64,000 nucleotides of DNA, taken from Ditylenchus dipsaci. Taxonomy: Eukaryota; Nematoda; Chromadorea; Rhabditida; Anguinidae. The stretch is from positions 124,001-188,000 of the forward strand of contig SADC01000074.1 in assembly GCA_004194705.1 (NCBI GenBank), read 5' to 3'. Numbering within the stretch: position 1 is the first letter of the stretch; every line of letters starts with the position of its first letter. The translations under genes were made by a program, and so were the position numbers. The notes under the pieces are model-generated. The model made no database searches. It was not told where the DNA came from and was given only the letters and a program-made list of their open reading frames with translations. This document shows, piece by piece, positions 45,001 to 54,800 of the stretch.

Positions 45001-47645
45001 CATATTTTATATGCGTATAACGTGTATATACGTATAATTTTGGGCGTAATCGTTTTACCAATGATAACTTTTTGCCAATGAGATCACTCCGCCAATGGTA
45101 TGTTTTCGCTAATAGCGTACCGTATTCCACCGATCGAAAAATTTTCGGCACCGGCACCGATTTACGGCACCGACCTGGAAAAATACGGCACCGGCTCACT
45201 GCACCGACTTCAAAACTGTGGCACCGGCACCGGCAGCTCACCGCACCGGTGCGGTGATGTGAACTGCTGGTGCCACTTACAACACTGTTTACAACAAAAT
45301 TAATCAACAACACTATAGAAAACACAAGAAAATGCACTTTGGCCTTAGTAAAAACCGCAATTTCGAACCATTTTTTCTGCAGCGTTCTCTGTGTTTAAAA
45401 TGTTTAGGGGTGTGGTTCTATTAGAGGGTGTTGTTCTAATCAGTGTTGTGCTGAGCTCACTCCGAGTGAGAATCTCACTGAGAATTCTCAGTGAGAATCT
45501 CACTCACAGCCTGTGAGGACAAAATTCAAAATTCTCACTCTCACTCACATCCTGTGAGGACAAATGCCATTCTCACTCACTCTCACTCACACAAAATATC
45601 ATTCTCACTCAATTCTCAGTGAGAATTTTTGATAATTTCCGTTACATAGACGCAGTGTTTTCAAAAGTCAAGGTCAAGGTCAAGGTAAAACTTGACTTTA
45701 AAACTTCAAGGTCGTTTTTCTCAATTTTTAGTAAGGAAAATTGGTCTGAATTTTTTTTTCCTATCCCTTAAAGTCAAGATTTTGCGCTGAACAAAACGTA
45801 CTTTTCAGAATAACGAGATAATTTTCGCACGATGAGATATAGCCTAAAGTCAAGGTAAAATCACCTTGAAAGTCAAGGTCAAGGTAAAATCAAGGTGAGT
45901 AAAGAACAAGCACCCCTGGTCCTGGTCCCCCTGTTGATTTTTTTTAAATTTATAAAATCAACAGGGGGGACCAAGCTGATTTTGGGGTGCTTGTTCTTTA
46001 CTCGAGTGGCGTGCTTGTTCTTAACCTTGGCCCAGTGTGAATTATGAAAATACTGGTCATAAGAGAACATTTCAGGAGTGGAAATATATTGCTCAGCTGG
46101 CATTAGAAATATTAAGCACGCCGGCGACGAGCAGCCCAATCGAACGAACTTTTCCTCAATGCGGGTTAGCAACGGCAAGACTTAGAAGTCGAACTCAATT
46201 TACTCTTTTGAATACACAATTTTTTATATCAATTCCCGAAATTTTGCGTAATAAAAAATTACAAATTGAAAATTTTCAATTCTCACTGAGATTCAATCTC
46301 AGTGAGATTCTCACTCTCAGTGAGGACAAATTTCAAAATTCTCACTCTCACTCACAGCCTGTGAGGACAAAATTCAAAATTCTCACTCTCACTCACAGCC
46401 TGTGAGGGCAAATTTCACTCACTCACTTCTCACTCACTCTCACTCACAGGCCGAAAAATCGTCCTCAGCACAACACTGGTTCTAATAGAGAGTGTGGTTC
46501 TATTTCACAACCCCCCTTGGGGTGTAGTTCTATTAGAGGGTGTGTTTCGAATAGAGAGTGTGGTTCCGTCCTAGTGCAGAAGTGGTTGCCAAAATTTGCC
46601 TTGTCCCCCTGTTGTTTTTTTTTTTGCGAAATATGTCTTGGTCCCCCTGTTCATTATAGTTATATTAATATAGTGATTGTAATGATTATGGTGATTATGG
46701 TTAACATGATAGAGGGTGTGTTTCGAATAGATCACCTTTACCGTGATCACCTTTAAAACAACAGGGGGGACCAAGCTGTTTTTCAATAAAAAAAACAACA
46801 GAGGGAACCAATGCACTAGGGCCGCCGTGTGGTTCTATTGGAGAGGATACGGTATTTCTCAAATATTGATATTTCTTTATTAGGCAAATTACCACTCATT
46901 TTGTAGCCAGTGAGATGAGCTGCAGGATCAGTGGTAATTTTCTAGACAAGGGAATAAGAAAGAAGAAGAAAAAAAGCTTTTGGGAAAAACATACCATTGG
47001 TGAAGTGACTTATTGGCAAAAAGATGCCATTGTCAAAAAGATTTCATTGGCAAAAAGATTACGCCCCATAATTTTGTGGCCCTGGCTTTCGCTCGGAGCC
47101 AGTGCCGTAGCAAATTTTTCAATGTGAAGAGCCCGGAGCAAGAGCCGGAGCAAATTTTTCAAAGTGTAGAGCCCGGAGCACGTGCAGGAGCAAATTTTTT
47201 TAAACTAAGATTTCAGAGCCAGAACCGGATCGAAAAATTGCAAAAATACATCACTGGTAGCAACTAAACCCATAATCCAAAATTTCAGATTGATTTTTTA
47301 GATTTCTCAAAAAGCAAATAATTAACAGCTTTCTGTTGACTGTAAAACATTTACTAATGTTTATTACTAACTTTTATTTGCAGTTGATGCTAACGGTGTT
47401 TCTATGGTTTCAATTGAATGCGTTCCTACCTCTTTGCCATTGACTAACTCTAAAACTAAAAAGCCAGTGCATATAGAACTGCATACCAACAATCCTTTCT
47501 TGCAGGACCTGATTCATCTCAACACGACGGATTCGAATGATAACGCACAGTAAGCTTATTAAAGACATTTATAATCTCCGTTTAAAAGTCTCATCACTTT
47601 AGATCCACTGTAAATATACCATCTCCAAGCAAAAAAACGCCGTGA
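36044..47645 (+). CDS. CCDC50: CCDC50/Ymer-like coiled-coil protein with ubiquitin-binding motifs
   Basis: Likely adaptor that binds ubiquitin through MIU motifs (family knowledge: human CCDC50/Ymer). Exons I support: 36044-36145, 37881-38035, 40268-40579, 44093-44522, 47384-47549, 47603-47645. Exon 1 starts at ATG 36044. Joined exons 1-2 read DYNMALALQEKEYSTHF, aligning with the CCDC50 start ('LAHSLQEQEIEHH'). Exon 3 has Glu-rich helices with MIU-like patterns FAKEIQQQLEEEER, DEELARRLQFEES and DEQYAKQLQEEYF. Exons 5-7 are Ser/Pro/Thr-rich and end SPSKKTP. Phases agree at every junction except 40579 to 44093, where direct joining gives a stop. A linking exon beginning 40938 (acceptor TTTCAG, MAWFDDFTLAGML) has the right incoming phase, but its donor is unclear (GTTTCA near 41022). 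The C-terminal half may therefore belong to this gene with one unresolved exon, or to another gene. Confidence 0.72.
36629..37464. mobile_element. hAT-type element with TCTTGTCTTGG words
   Basis: The 8-bp duplication CTTTTTAG is identical at 36621-36628 and 37465-37472. Ends are TAGAGACAG and, reversed, TAAAGACAG. Subterminal zones repeat AAGATCTTGG/TTGTCTTGG-type words (36640-36775 and 37345-37445). The interior holds a GTCCCGCCC-rich patch (36870-36990) and the pogo-like MITE 37156-37341. In intron 1 of the CCDC50-like gene. Confidence 0.87.
37156..37341. mobile_element. Pogo-like MITE nested in a hAT-type element
   Basis: Left CAGTCAACTTTCGATTTAAG, right complement ending TTGCCTG, with repeated inner words CCTCGATTTAACGAA. 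It lies inside 36629-37464. Confidence 0.65.
38290..39358. mobile_element. Fold-back element with iterated TATGGCCA termini
   Basis: The left block (38318-38540) has about ten TTTGGCCATAGAA-like words. The right block (39225-39345) has about seven inverted words (CTATGGCCATTTTT). Outer ends AATGGGTGGTATTTAA and its near complement are inverted. Imperfect flanking AGCCCTATCGG / AGCCTTATCGG may be the target duplication. The interior contains a tRNA-like B box (GGTTTGAATCC, 38635) and AT-rich DNA. In intron 2 of the CCDC50-like gene. Confidence 0.75.
39560..39745. repeat. Palindromic dispersed repeat around GCGCAGGGGGCTT
   Basis: CCAAGCCCCCTGCGCCCCGAAG at 39648 folds on GGAGCGCAGGGGGCTTAG, and outer arms GTCTAAGGTATGTCGGTGTG / CACTCACTTACCTTAGACA mirror each other. 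Partial copies: 37540-37640 and 41510-41640, with remnants near 62400. No obvious target duplication. Confidence 0.65.
39928..40010. repeat. Short tandem array of GTGGGCGAATTTACC
   Basis: Five imperfect units of about 15-16 bases in direct orientation. It resembles one terminal block of the fold-back elements in this window, but no inverted partner block was found nearby. Confidence 0.7.
40605..40860. mobile_element. Best-preserved 'CTAGTAGCGAATACCCCCC' MITE
   Basis: Ends GCTAGTAGCGAATACCCCCC and, inverted, GGGGGGTATTTGCTATTAGC. Interior words GTCCCAGACCCCGG and GCCTAAACTTGTTG are shared with copies at about 27530, 28920 and, more weakly, 7955. Confidence 0.75.
41175..42040. mobile_element. 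Fold-back element with TAGTCCA-word termini
   Basis: The left block (41175-41330) has about seven units ending in a TAGTCCAAAAATATTT-like word. The right block (41908-42030) has inverted units (GGACTAGTAAAGTGC). Outer ends TTGCACTTTAGTAGTCC and its complement match. The interior includes a copy of the palindromic repeat also seen at 39560. It abuts the palindromic element 42040-42488. Intron of the CCDC50-like gene. Confidence 0.75.
42040..42488. mobile_element. Palindromic element with GTAGCCCTGCGATTCTAG core, copy 2
   Basis: Ends TGGGACGGTACTTTTTTCTG and its complement at 42465-42485. Arms contain GCGTAGCCCTGCGATTCTAG at 42155 with a mirror at 42335. The centre AAGTATAAACCAAATTATTTTTTGA matches the centre of 24420-24862. 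Confidence 0.85.
42611..43042. mobile_element. hAT-type element with CGGCTGAGG words
   Basis: Ends CAGGGTGG and, reversed, CAGGGCAG. The 8-bp duplication GTCAAAAT is identical at 42603-42610 and 43043-43050. Many TCAGCCGGCTGAGGC words sit on both sides (42625-42805 and 42965-43020). The host sequence is itself repetitive, and an uninterrupted paralogue at 58850-58990 has GTCAAAAT once (58897-58904). Confidence 0.93.
43110..43490. repeat. Imperfect tandem duplication, about 195-bp unit
   Basis: Two copies share GGGGTCACGCT...TTTGACTTC, AAAATGGGTC and GTGTCAGC(T/C)TTCGTTT, starting near 43118 and 43316. The second copy gives a longer open frame but no recognisable protein, so I do not call a gene. 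Confidence 0.8.
45441..46478. mobile_element. Nested hAT element with CTCACTCTCAC words and a transposase remnant
   Basis: Ends CAGTGTTGTGCTGAG...CTCAGCACAACACTG (perfect 15 bp). The 8-bp duplication GTTCTAAT is identical at 45433-45440 and 46479-46486. Terminal zones are long runs of TCTCACTCTCACTCACAG-like words. On the plus strand at about 46050-46210 an open frame reads like the hAT C-terminal dimerisation domain (LALEILSTPATSSPIERTF). It is an internally deleted copy, inserted within 44786-47256. Confidence 0.93.
46049..46240 (+). pseudogene. hAT transposase C-terminal (dimerisation) domain fragment
   Basis: About 60 residues matching the conserved hAT C-terminal domain: a Trp/Leu helix, then ILSTPATSSPIERTF, CGLATARLRSR and a Leu/Asn-rich helix. 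No DDE-type catalytic region or BED zinc finger is left in the element. It explains the superfamily of the nested element directly. Confidence 0.8.
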
Positions 47646-47934
47646 AGTAAGCGCTGATTTTCAAAACAGCATTCCGATAAAAAAAAATAGTGGAGTATGA
47701 ATCAGCGCAATGTGCTTCCCACCAAACTAAAAATACACTCGTAATTTTTTTTATTATTTTATTTTTCATCTGGGTTAAACCTATGTTGTTAGTATTACAG
47801 CCAGTGTTAGAAATTCTAAAAAAAATTCATGTGTGGCCTTTAAAATACATTATCCTAAGCGTGATATTTTCTAATCACTAATGCCTGTACCCATTTAGTC
47901 TTCAAATAATTAATTGTGTAGCCAAATAGATCGG

Positions 47935-48345
47935 TGATTGTGCCTTTTTGAGGATGGCTATCAACTGATCACCATTTTTTTCAGAATATTTGAAACTTTT
48001 GATTAAAGACAACTTTGACAGTAAAAGTTTTCGCAAAGTCACACCTAATACCGAAATCTCTTCTTGAATTCGAATCCGTTAAGATCAGGTTCGCAAAATT
48101 TCAGGAAGCTGAGATATTCTTTAAAGTAGGGAAATGGTCCAAATTTTCTGTGTGGTCTAGCCAAAATACCAATATCTCAGCTCCCTGAAATTTTTCGGAT
48201 CTGATCTCAATGGATTCGGATTCAAGAAGAGATTTTAGTATTATTAAGGATGACTTTCCGAGAACTTTCACTGTCAAAATTGTCGATTTTTAATCAAAAG
48301 TTTCGAATATTCCGCAAAAATGATGGTCAGCTGATATTTTACCCT
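47935..48345. mobile_element. Palindromic MITE
   Basis: Arms mirror around 48150: GAAATCTCTTCTTGAATTCG at 48052 against CGGATTCAAGAAGAGATTTT at 48216, and AATATTTGAAACTTTTGATT at 47986 against its complement near 48295. Outer words GATGGCTATCAACTGAT / ATGGTCAGCTGATATT. It lies between the CCDC50-like and INPP5E-like genes. Confidence 0.8.
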
Positions 48346-48884
48346 TTTTGAGTTGTAAATAGTTTTTGGATCTGATTGTCACAGCTGATCTAATTTTAAT
48401 TGTTATGTTCATTTTTGCTGCAATTTCTGTGCGTGCCTCTTGAATTGCCTGGAAGTGCAGTTTCAAAGAATATATTTTGTTTTGTTAAATTCACAAAAAT
48501 ATCTCGAATAGCTGGAACTAGAATTCTAAATTTCTGCTTCTTCGGCTGTTTCTCTGAGACTAAAAAATATCGCTCTGACTCTGACTCCTGATGCGAGGTT
48601 TCAAAATTTTTACTCAGACTCTAGCTCAAAGCCAGATCATCAGCAGTATGCAGTACTAGTCTGGAACCACAGAATACATGCATAATTTTAGGGATGCAAG
48701 TTGTGGTGTTTTTAAAATTAAAATTGTTATACCAAAGTCGGTCAATTTGTAAAAAATTTTTTAGAAAAAGAAAGTAAAAAAAGTGAAATAATCATTTACA
48801 CAGCATGCAAATTTAATTAATTTTGTTACAATAAAATCTTTTTATTCTCGTGTAATCAGCTTCAATTTAAGTCAACAATTATCC

Positions 48885-51800
48885 CTACAAAATTTTTCCA
48901 TTTTGGTGAGTGTTGGCTGGTTCAACAAGTGTATCACTCAAATCGATTAAAGCGCCAGGCAGGTTAAAGGTGGATTCAGGCAAAAGTTGTGTTCTCTCAA
49001 TAGCTTTCATGCCAAACAAGCAGTAGACTGGTTTGTGGTCACTGGTTGTGATCTCCCAAATGCAATCATACCTCAGAGGAATTAGACCACTTGGGTTGTT
49101 ACTCCAGTACAGCACTCTATCCTGAACATAGATTGTAAAATACAGATAACTTAAATTTTTCCCTTTCTTTTACAGTCAACCCCCTGGGCCTGCCATAAGG
49201 TGACGTTAAATCGAGGGTTGAGTTTTCTATTGCTACGTTTGTGTTTACTTGCTTTTAAGATCAAGCGAGGAATGACTGCTGTAATACGAATAGCTTTGGA
49301 AAATTTCGCCACAAACACTTGAGTAATACTGTCAGCAGCGAAAAAATAAGCATTTATGAAATCGAGTCACTGCCTATGGACGGTAACTTCAAGAAGGTGA
49401 TGAACAATGCTCGAAAGCAAAAAGGGCATCAGGTTTTTCGTTTATTGTTGTTGCAGATGTCTCAACTCTCTTCTTCTTTTTTTTTAAATTTGAACAAAGA
49501 CTTGAAGGAAATGGCGCTTAGCAGGGACTTCACAGCAACCATTAGGAAAGAGCGCTTTGTGCTATGGGATCCTCGAGGGGTGGATTCAAAGAAGCCTATT
49601 ATTCTCATCTTTAATCAAATCAATAAATTTATAAGTAGCCCGCATCCTACGACCTGAAGACGCAATGAACAGTTTAGAGCTAAAAAATTAAGGCGGCCAA
49701 CCGAATGCGAGTGTAACGTCGTTTGTTTCATTTCAAAAATGTGGTCACTTTGACTATTGGAACCGTAACTTTATCCACACAAGCCTCCAAAAACTACCTA
49801 CAGTGTAAGAAGGCACTCTGTTGTCGGCATAGTTGCTGGTCCCTATCACAAACTTGTGGTGGGGGAAACTTGATGACTCCTTCTTTAAAATCTTCAAAAA
49901 GCAGCCCTTTGCTTCTTTCCAAATTTAGCTCATCATTTCCAATGATGGACTCATAGTCAAGGGTCTTGCGGAACAGCCTATTTTCCAGTTGCTTGCCAAT
50001 GCCTACCAACTGTTGAATGGGCAGGACTCTGAAGTTGAGGTCGCCGAACCTATATCGACAAGATGTTAATAAAAAAAGACAAAGTTTACTTATGTAGCCC
50101 ATTTTTACTTTTGTAAGACCACTCAATTTTTTTCAACAAATGATAAATTTCGTGGTCTTGTGCATAGCTGCACGCCGTCCGAAAAACAGCGCCAGCGCCG
50201 GCAATTTTAAAAATCGCGCGCCTGCGCCGGAAAAAGCGCCAGCGCCGGCGCAAGAGGGCCAAATACAATAAATCGCGCCGGCGCCAGCGCCGGCCAGCAT
50301 ATCTGTCAAAGAATTAGGAATAAAAATGCTTGCAACGTTTAAGATAGTAATAGTAGCCGATCAAACATCGAATGCAATAGAAAAGCTTTTCGATGATGAT
50401 GATGCCAAGGCCCAACAAATTGTTGACGAGTTTCTTGAATAGCTCGTTCGAAACTTGAATGCGAGAAAAAAGGCCAAGGAAATGAAAAAAAAAACAAAAT
50501 GATGTTCTTGAAGGAGTTATTAAATGAAACATGTATTGTTGCATATTCAAGTAACACCATTAAGACATTTGTATTTTGAAAAAGCTTTTAAATTAAGCTA
50601 AGTCCCCAATGAGTGAGAGATTTTTTCTGTATATTTTTTTCTTGCCCGAACTTTCTTTTCTGTTGGTACCATTTTGTAGGTGAGATTCAGGGCTTCAGAA
50701 TAAAAAAATTTCCAGCCACATATCGCTGAAAAAGTCTTGATAAAAATACGTTTATTTGCACTCTACATCTCACTAGATGAGTGCAATGTAGAGTGCAAAT
50801 AAACGCATTTTTATCAAAAAATTTTCCGCGATATGTGGCTGAATTTTTTTTATTGCGTAGCCCTGCATCTCAGCTACAAAATGGTACCAACAGAAAAAAA
50901 GTTCGGCCGAGAAAAAAAATCTACAGCCGTTTTTTGCAATTTACATTGCACTCTACATTGCACTCATTAGGGACGCGCCTTTACAGAATTGGCATAAATT
51001 TATTCTACAACAAATGACTTGAAACAAAAAAAGCGCCAGTGTAGCGATCCGGTAAAATTTGCGCGCCGGTGTCAGCGCCGGTCTGGTCACCGATTCGCGC
51101 CAGCGCCGGTCTAGTCAAGAAATTCACCCCAGCGCCAAAAAAGCGCCGGCGCTATAGTACACAAGGGCATATTTTTGCCGATAAACTGGGAATCTTTATT
51201 GGTATACCATGGAGTACAGGGATGGAAAATACAATCTAGAGATACAATAATAAGAGAATTAGATACTGGAGGTTTGAATTCGACCACTTCAGTTGGAGGA
51301 ATTCCTGGAGAGCAACCAAATTTGACTTCGGCAGAGGAGACTAATAGCTGAGAGCTGGACGAAAGCTGGATTGCTTCCCATACATCCATGGCAGGCACCA
51401 AAGAAACCACAGCTGGCGACTGTCCTTCGTAATGCAAGTGGGAGCGCGAGCTGGAGGCGGAGGACGAAAACATGCGGAGGGAATTCCAGCATGCCGCTGT
51501 CCCCCATTGAACGCAACAATCCTTACACTATGAGCGTCCGGCGCTAAAAAAGCGCCGGGCGCCGGCGCTGGCGCTCGTGCAGCTATGGTCTTGTGTTCGG
51601 TCTTAATAAATCCGACCAAAGTTAGCTCAAAACTGACCAGAACACATTGGCTGCCTTTTTCATGGGAATTGCCTGGCTTCTTTTTTTTAGACTTGGAATG
51701 AATAAGGAATTTGCAGGAGACAGGAGCAAGGTGGCTGAACTATTTACAAGAGACTCCACTGTCTCGGATGACCACGCTAATTTCTTGGGCTGGCAATAGC

Positions 51801-54800
51801 TATTGTTATTTTTGGGGTTATCGAGGGTGGCGGGCTTGCAGAGTGGTTAAGATGGCCATTGGAGGGGTTATTGCTGTTGTTAGTGGTTGGAGAGAGCACC
51901 GAGGAAGGCAGACGTTTGAGACAGTCGAAGTCAAAAGTTCTCGACAGTTTGTGGTAGTCCATTATCCTGCTTTTTAGTTGACCATCTGAAAGTAAGGATT
52001 TCTGGTTTTGTAAGGATTCCTAAGTTACTTTTGTTCCACATCCAAAACAATTCATGTTTCAAAAAAAAATTGACAGTCATCCATCTATTTACCGTATAAG
52101 CTCTTTTAATCGCCCACCCTACAGACCCCATATTACAGCTCTAATAATAGCCCACCCTACAGACCCCATATTACAGCTTCAAAAGCCATTTTGCATATCT
52201 GTCTTTTTGCGTTTTTTAATCACCACAAACTTTTTAAGTTTTGCAATGAAGAATAATCCGCACATAAAAAATTCTCAGCAATAATAAAAAAAAGTCGTCG
52301 TATTCACATATCCGAGCATGGATATTTTTTATTTCTATAAAATTATACCCACGGATTTAAAAAAAAAATCTGCGAATTTTTTCTTATTGCTGCACAGGAA
52401 TATGACACTTTTTTTTTAATTTTATGGAATAAGGATTAAACCTACGAGTCAAATGGCAAGCAATAAAGACACATGAAGTCTGGAGTACTCTGAAGCAAAT
52501 GCCTATAGCACCTTTGGTTTTGAATGGCTTGGCAACTTTGTTAGTTGCAATAAACTTGTACTCTGGATCTGAATGCCTTACTAATACAAACAATTAAATA
52601 AAATTCTTCATAAAAGTAACTAACGTGAGGTGTATATGCTCAACCGCTTGCGAATAAAGATAATAAACATTTGAGACCATTTCCTCACCCAGCAATACAC
52701 CCTGTGAGTGGTGCACAACGCTTCTCCAACCACTTCAACCACGTGGTTGTGAAATTTGCTGAAAAGGTAAGATAAAACTTTGACTTTTCTGTAAATCAGA
52801 AAACCTACAAAGTAGAAGGAGGCAGCTCTTGCAACGCTACTGCAATCAGGTCTGGCCTTTCTTTGCTTGGGATTTTGGCGAAAACTGCATTCAATCGATG
52901 TAACCCTCGATTGGCCTGAAACACAAGTAGTTAAAAGAGCCATGAGGACACAAGTGAGTCTACTACACAGATAATAATAATTAAAACCTCCTTAACCCTC
53001 AAACCACTGAGTGGGTCTTTTTGACCCATGTAAACTTTGTAATTTTTTAAATAATTTAATTTTCATATATTTTAAAATGAAAAATAAGTTAGTGGTTGTT
53101 TTGCAGTTTATTGAAAAAAACACAAAGTTGAATATACGGTATAAAAACCACGCCGTAGTTTTATGGTTAGAATATCCGCGAATGTCGCATCACTTAACAG
53201 AAAATAGCAACCCGAATCGACGAACCCTGAAAGTCCCAGTGCACTTGTCCGATCCGCTGTATAAGGGGCAGAATCGTTTCACCTTTCACAAATAACGAGA
53301 ACGAGTTTAATTGAATCTAAGTTTTAGATTCACTGAATGACGCAGGGCATCGATCTTAAATTAAAAAAAGGACTTTACTTTTACCGTGACTCTATTGTTA
53401 AAAAGTTTCGATTAGATTCATCTTGCAGGTAAGTTGAAGTTTCTGTGCGTATTAATAGAGCTGGTCAAACTTCTTACGCGCTCTTGCTTTCAGCTCGGTG
53501 GTAGCAATGTATTTTTTTGTATATTTTTTGGATGTACAATATTGGAGCCAATATTTTAACTTTTAGAAATTTCGCGTACACTCACTTCGTAGTGCTGCAT
53601 TTCAGCCGTCATACTTCGTTCTCGTACCTCCGAATTTTCTGTTCTAGCTTCGTAATCTAATACGAGTACTAGTGCAAAACACAGATTGGTGGCGATTCTG
53701 TACAATCAACTGTAAAGCCTACCTTGCAAGCAATATTCCACGTGAAGCACATTACCTAAACAGATTTTTTTACAAAAGTTTTCCACAAAAGTCAATCACC
53801 GTTACTCTGCCCTCTTCATTTACCAATTGAGATAGCTCATTTAATCGAGGCAGAAATATACCGCCTGGACCCGTCACTTTTGGCCTAAATCGACAAAAAA
53901 ACTGTAAAGAAATAAAAAAATTTATTCCTAAAACTAATTTTTTTCGTGGCACCCATCAAAAATTATTTGGTAAATATGTGTTGATAAAAGATTACCACAA
54001 TGCTAGGAAGATCAAAAGGAGCTTCGAAAATTTTAAAAGTGCAGATACAGTGAAACCGTTGATAAGAGCATTTAGAACACCCTTGGTATGAAAACAGCCT
54101 TATAAGAGCACTTCAATATACACGCCTAGTATGAACCTTTAGACCTATATATTACAACTCAGGTTTTAATGCTCGCCACGATAGTGCAGGTTCTTTTCGC
54201 TTCAATATTTGAATGAAATACGTGAAAAAGATCAGTGAGGTGACTAATGGTTCATGGTCGAAATCCAGCTGGATACCTGCAGTTTCTCAATAGGTGCGCC
54301 ATGATTGTCCTACTAAACTCAGCTTCATAATATAAAAAAGAGCGCCAGGAATTGTTTTGGTGAATGGTCCTTTAATGCAAATTTAGCGTCAAGTGTGTGA
54401 AAAAAAATTAAACATAGGGAAATGCGAAAGTCTGTGTATGACTTTTTTTTTAAATTCGTTTTCAGGCTCTTCGAGAGCAATTACGCTTTGGGTTTACTTG
54501 GTCGAGATGGGAGTATATGCTAAGCGCCTCTATTTGTGATTTTTTTAAGTCTGAAACGCACATCTACAATGTTGTTCAGTATTGTTTACCCAAATTACCA
54601 ACCTGGCACTTAAATCCCTTTGGAATTCTTCTTCACTAAACTGACTGTGAAATACAGCTCTTTCCTGCTTGTCTGGGTCTTCCTGAGAGTTTCCTGAACG
54701 CGTTGAAAACAAATAAATTTCAACATTCGATAAAACAATAAGTTACTTCTATTGTTGCTGCCACCTTCAGCTGTAGAATGGGGTGCGCAAGTGTGGTCAT

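Larger units (their letters stand above)
44786..47256. mobile_element. hAT-type element, 2.47 kb, with GAGCCCGGAGC words and a nested hAT
   Basis: Ends CAGTGATGTGT...ATACATCACTG. The 8-bp duplication GTAGCAAC is identical at 44778-44785 and 47257-47264. Subterminal words are GAGCAAGAGCC(A/G)GAGC and GCTCTGGCTCTGG. The interior carries a CACCGGCACCG-rich patch (45140-45250), the nested hAT 45441-46478, CCCCCTGTTG palindromes (45900-45990 and 46600-46800) and remnants of a GTGTGGTTCTATT repeat. Inserted in the intron between the 44093-44522 and 47384-47549 exons of the CCDC50-like gene. Confidence 0.93.
50163..51587. mobile_element. hAT-type element with GCGCCGGC words and a GC-rich passenger
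   Basis: Perfect 12-base ends CATAGCTGCACG...CGTGCAGCTATG. The 8-bp duplication GTCTTGTG is identical at 50155-50162 and 51588-51595. GCGCCAGCGCCGG-like words fill both terminal zones (50180-50300, 51030-51150, 51535-51575). Inside are a palindromic element (50640-50930) and a GC-richer open segment (51150-51520). It sits in the intron between INPP5E-like exons 51985-51638 and 50049-49802. Confidence 0.93.
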
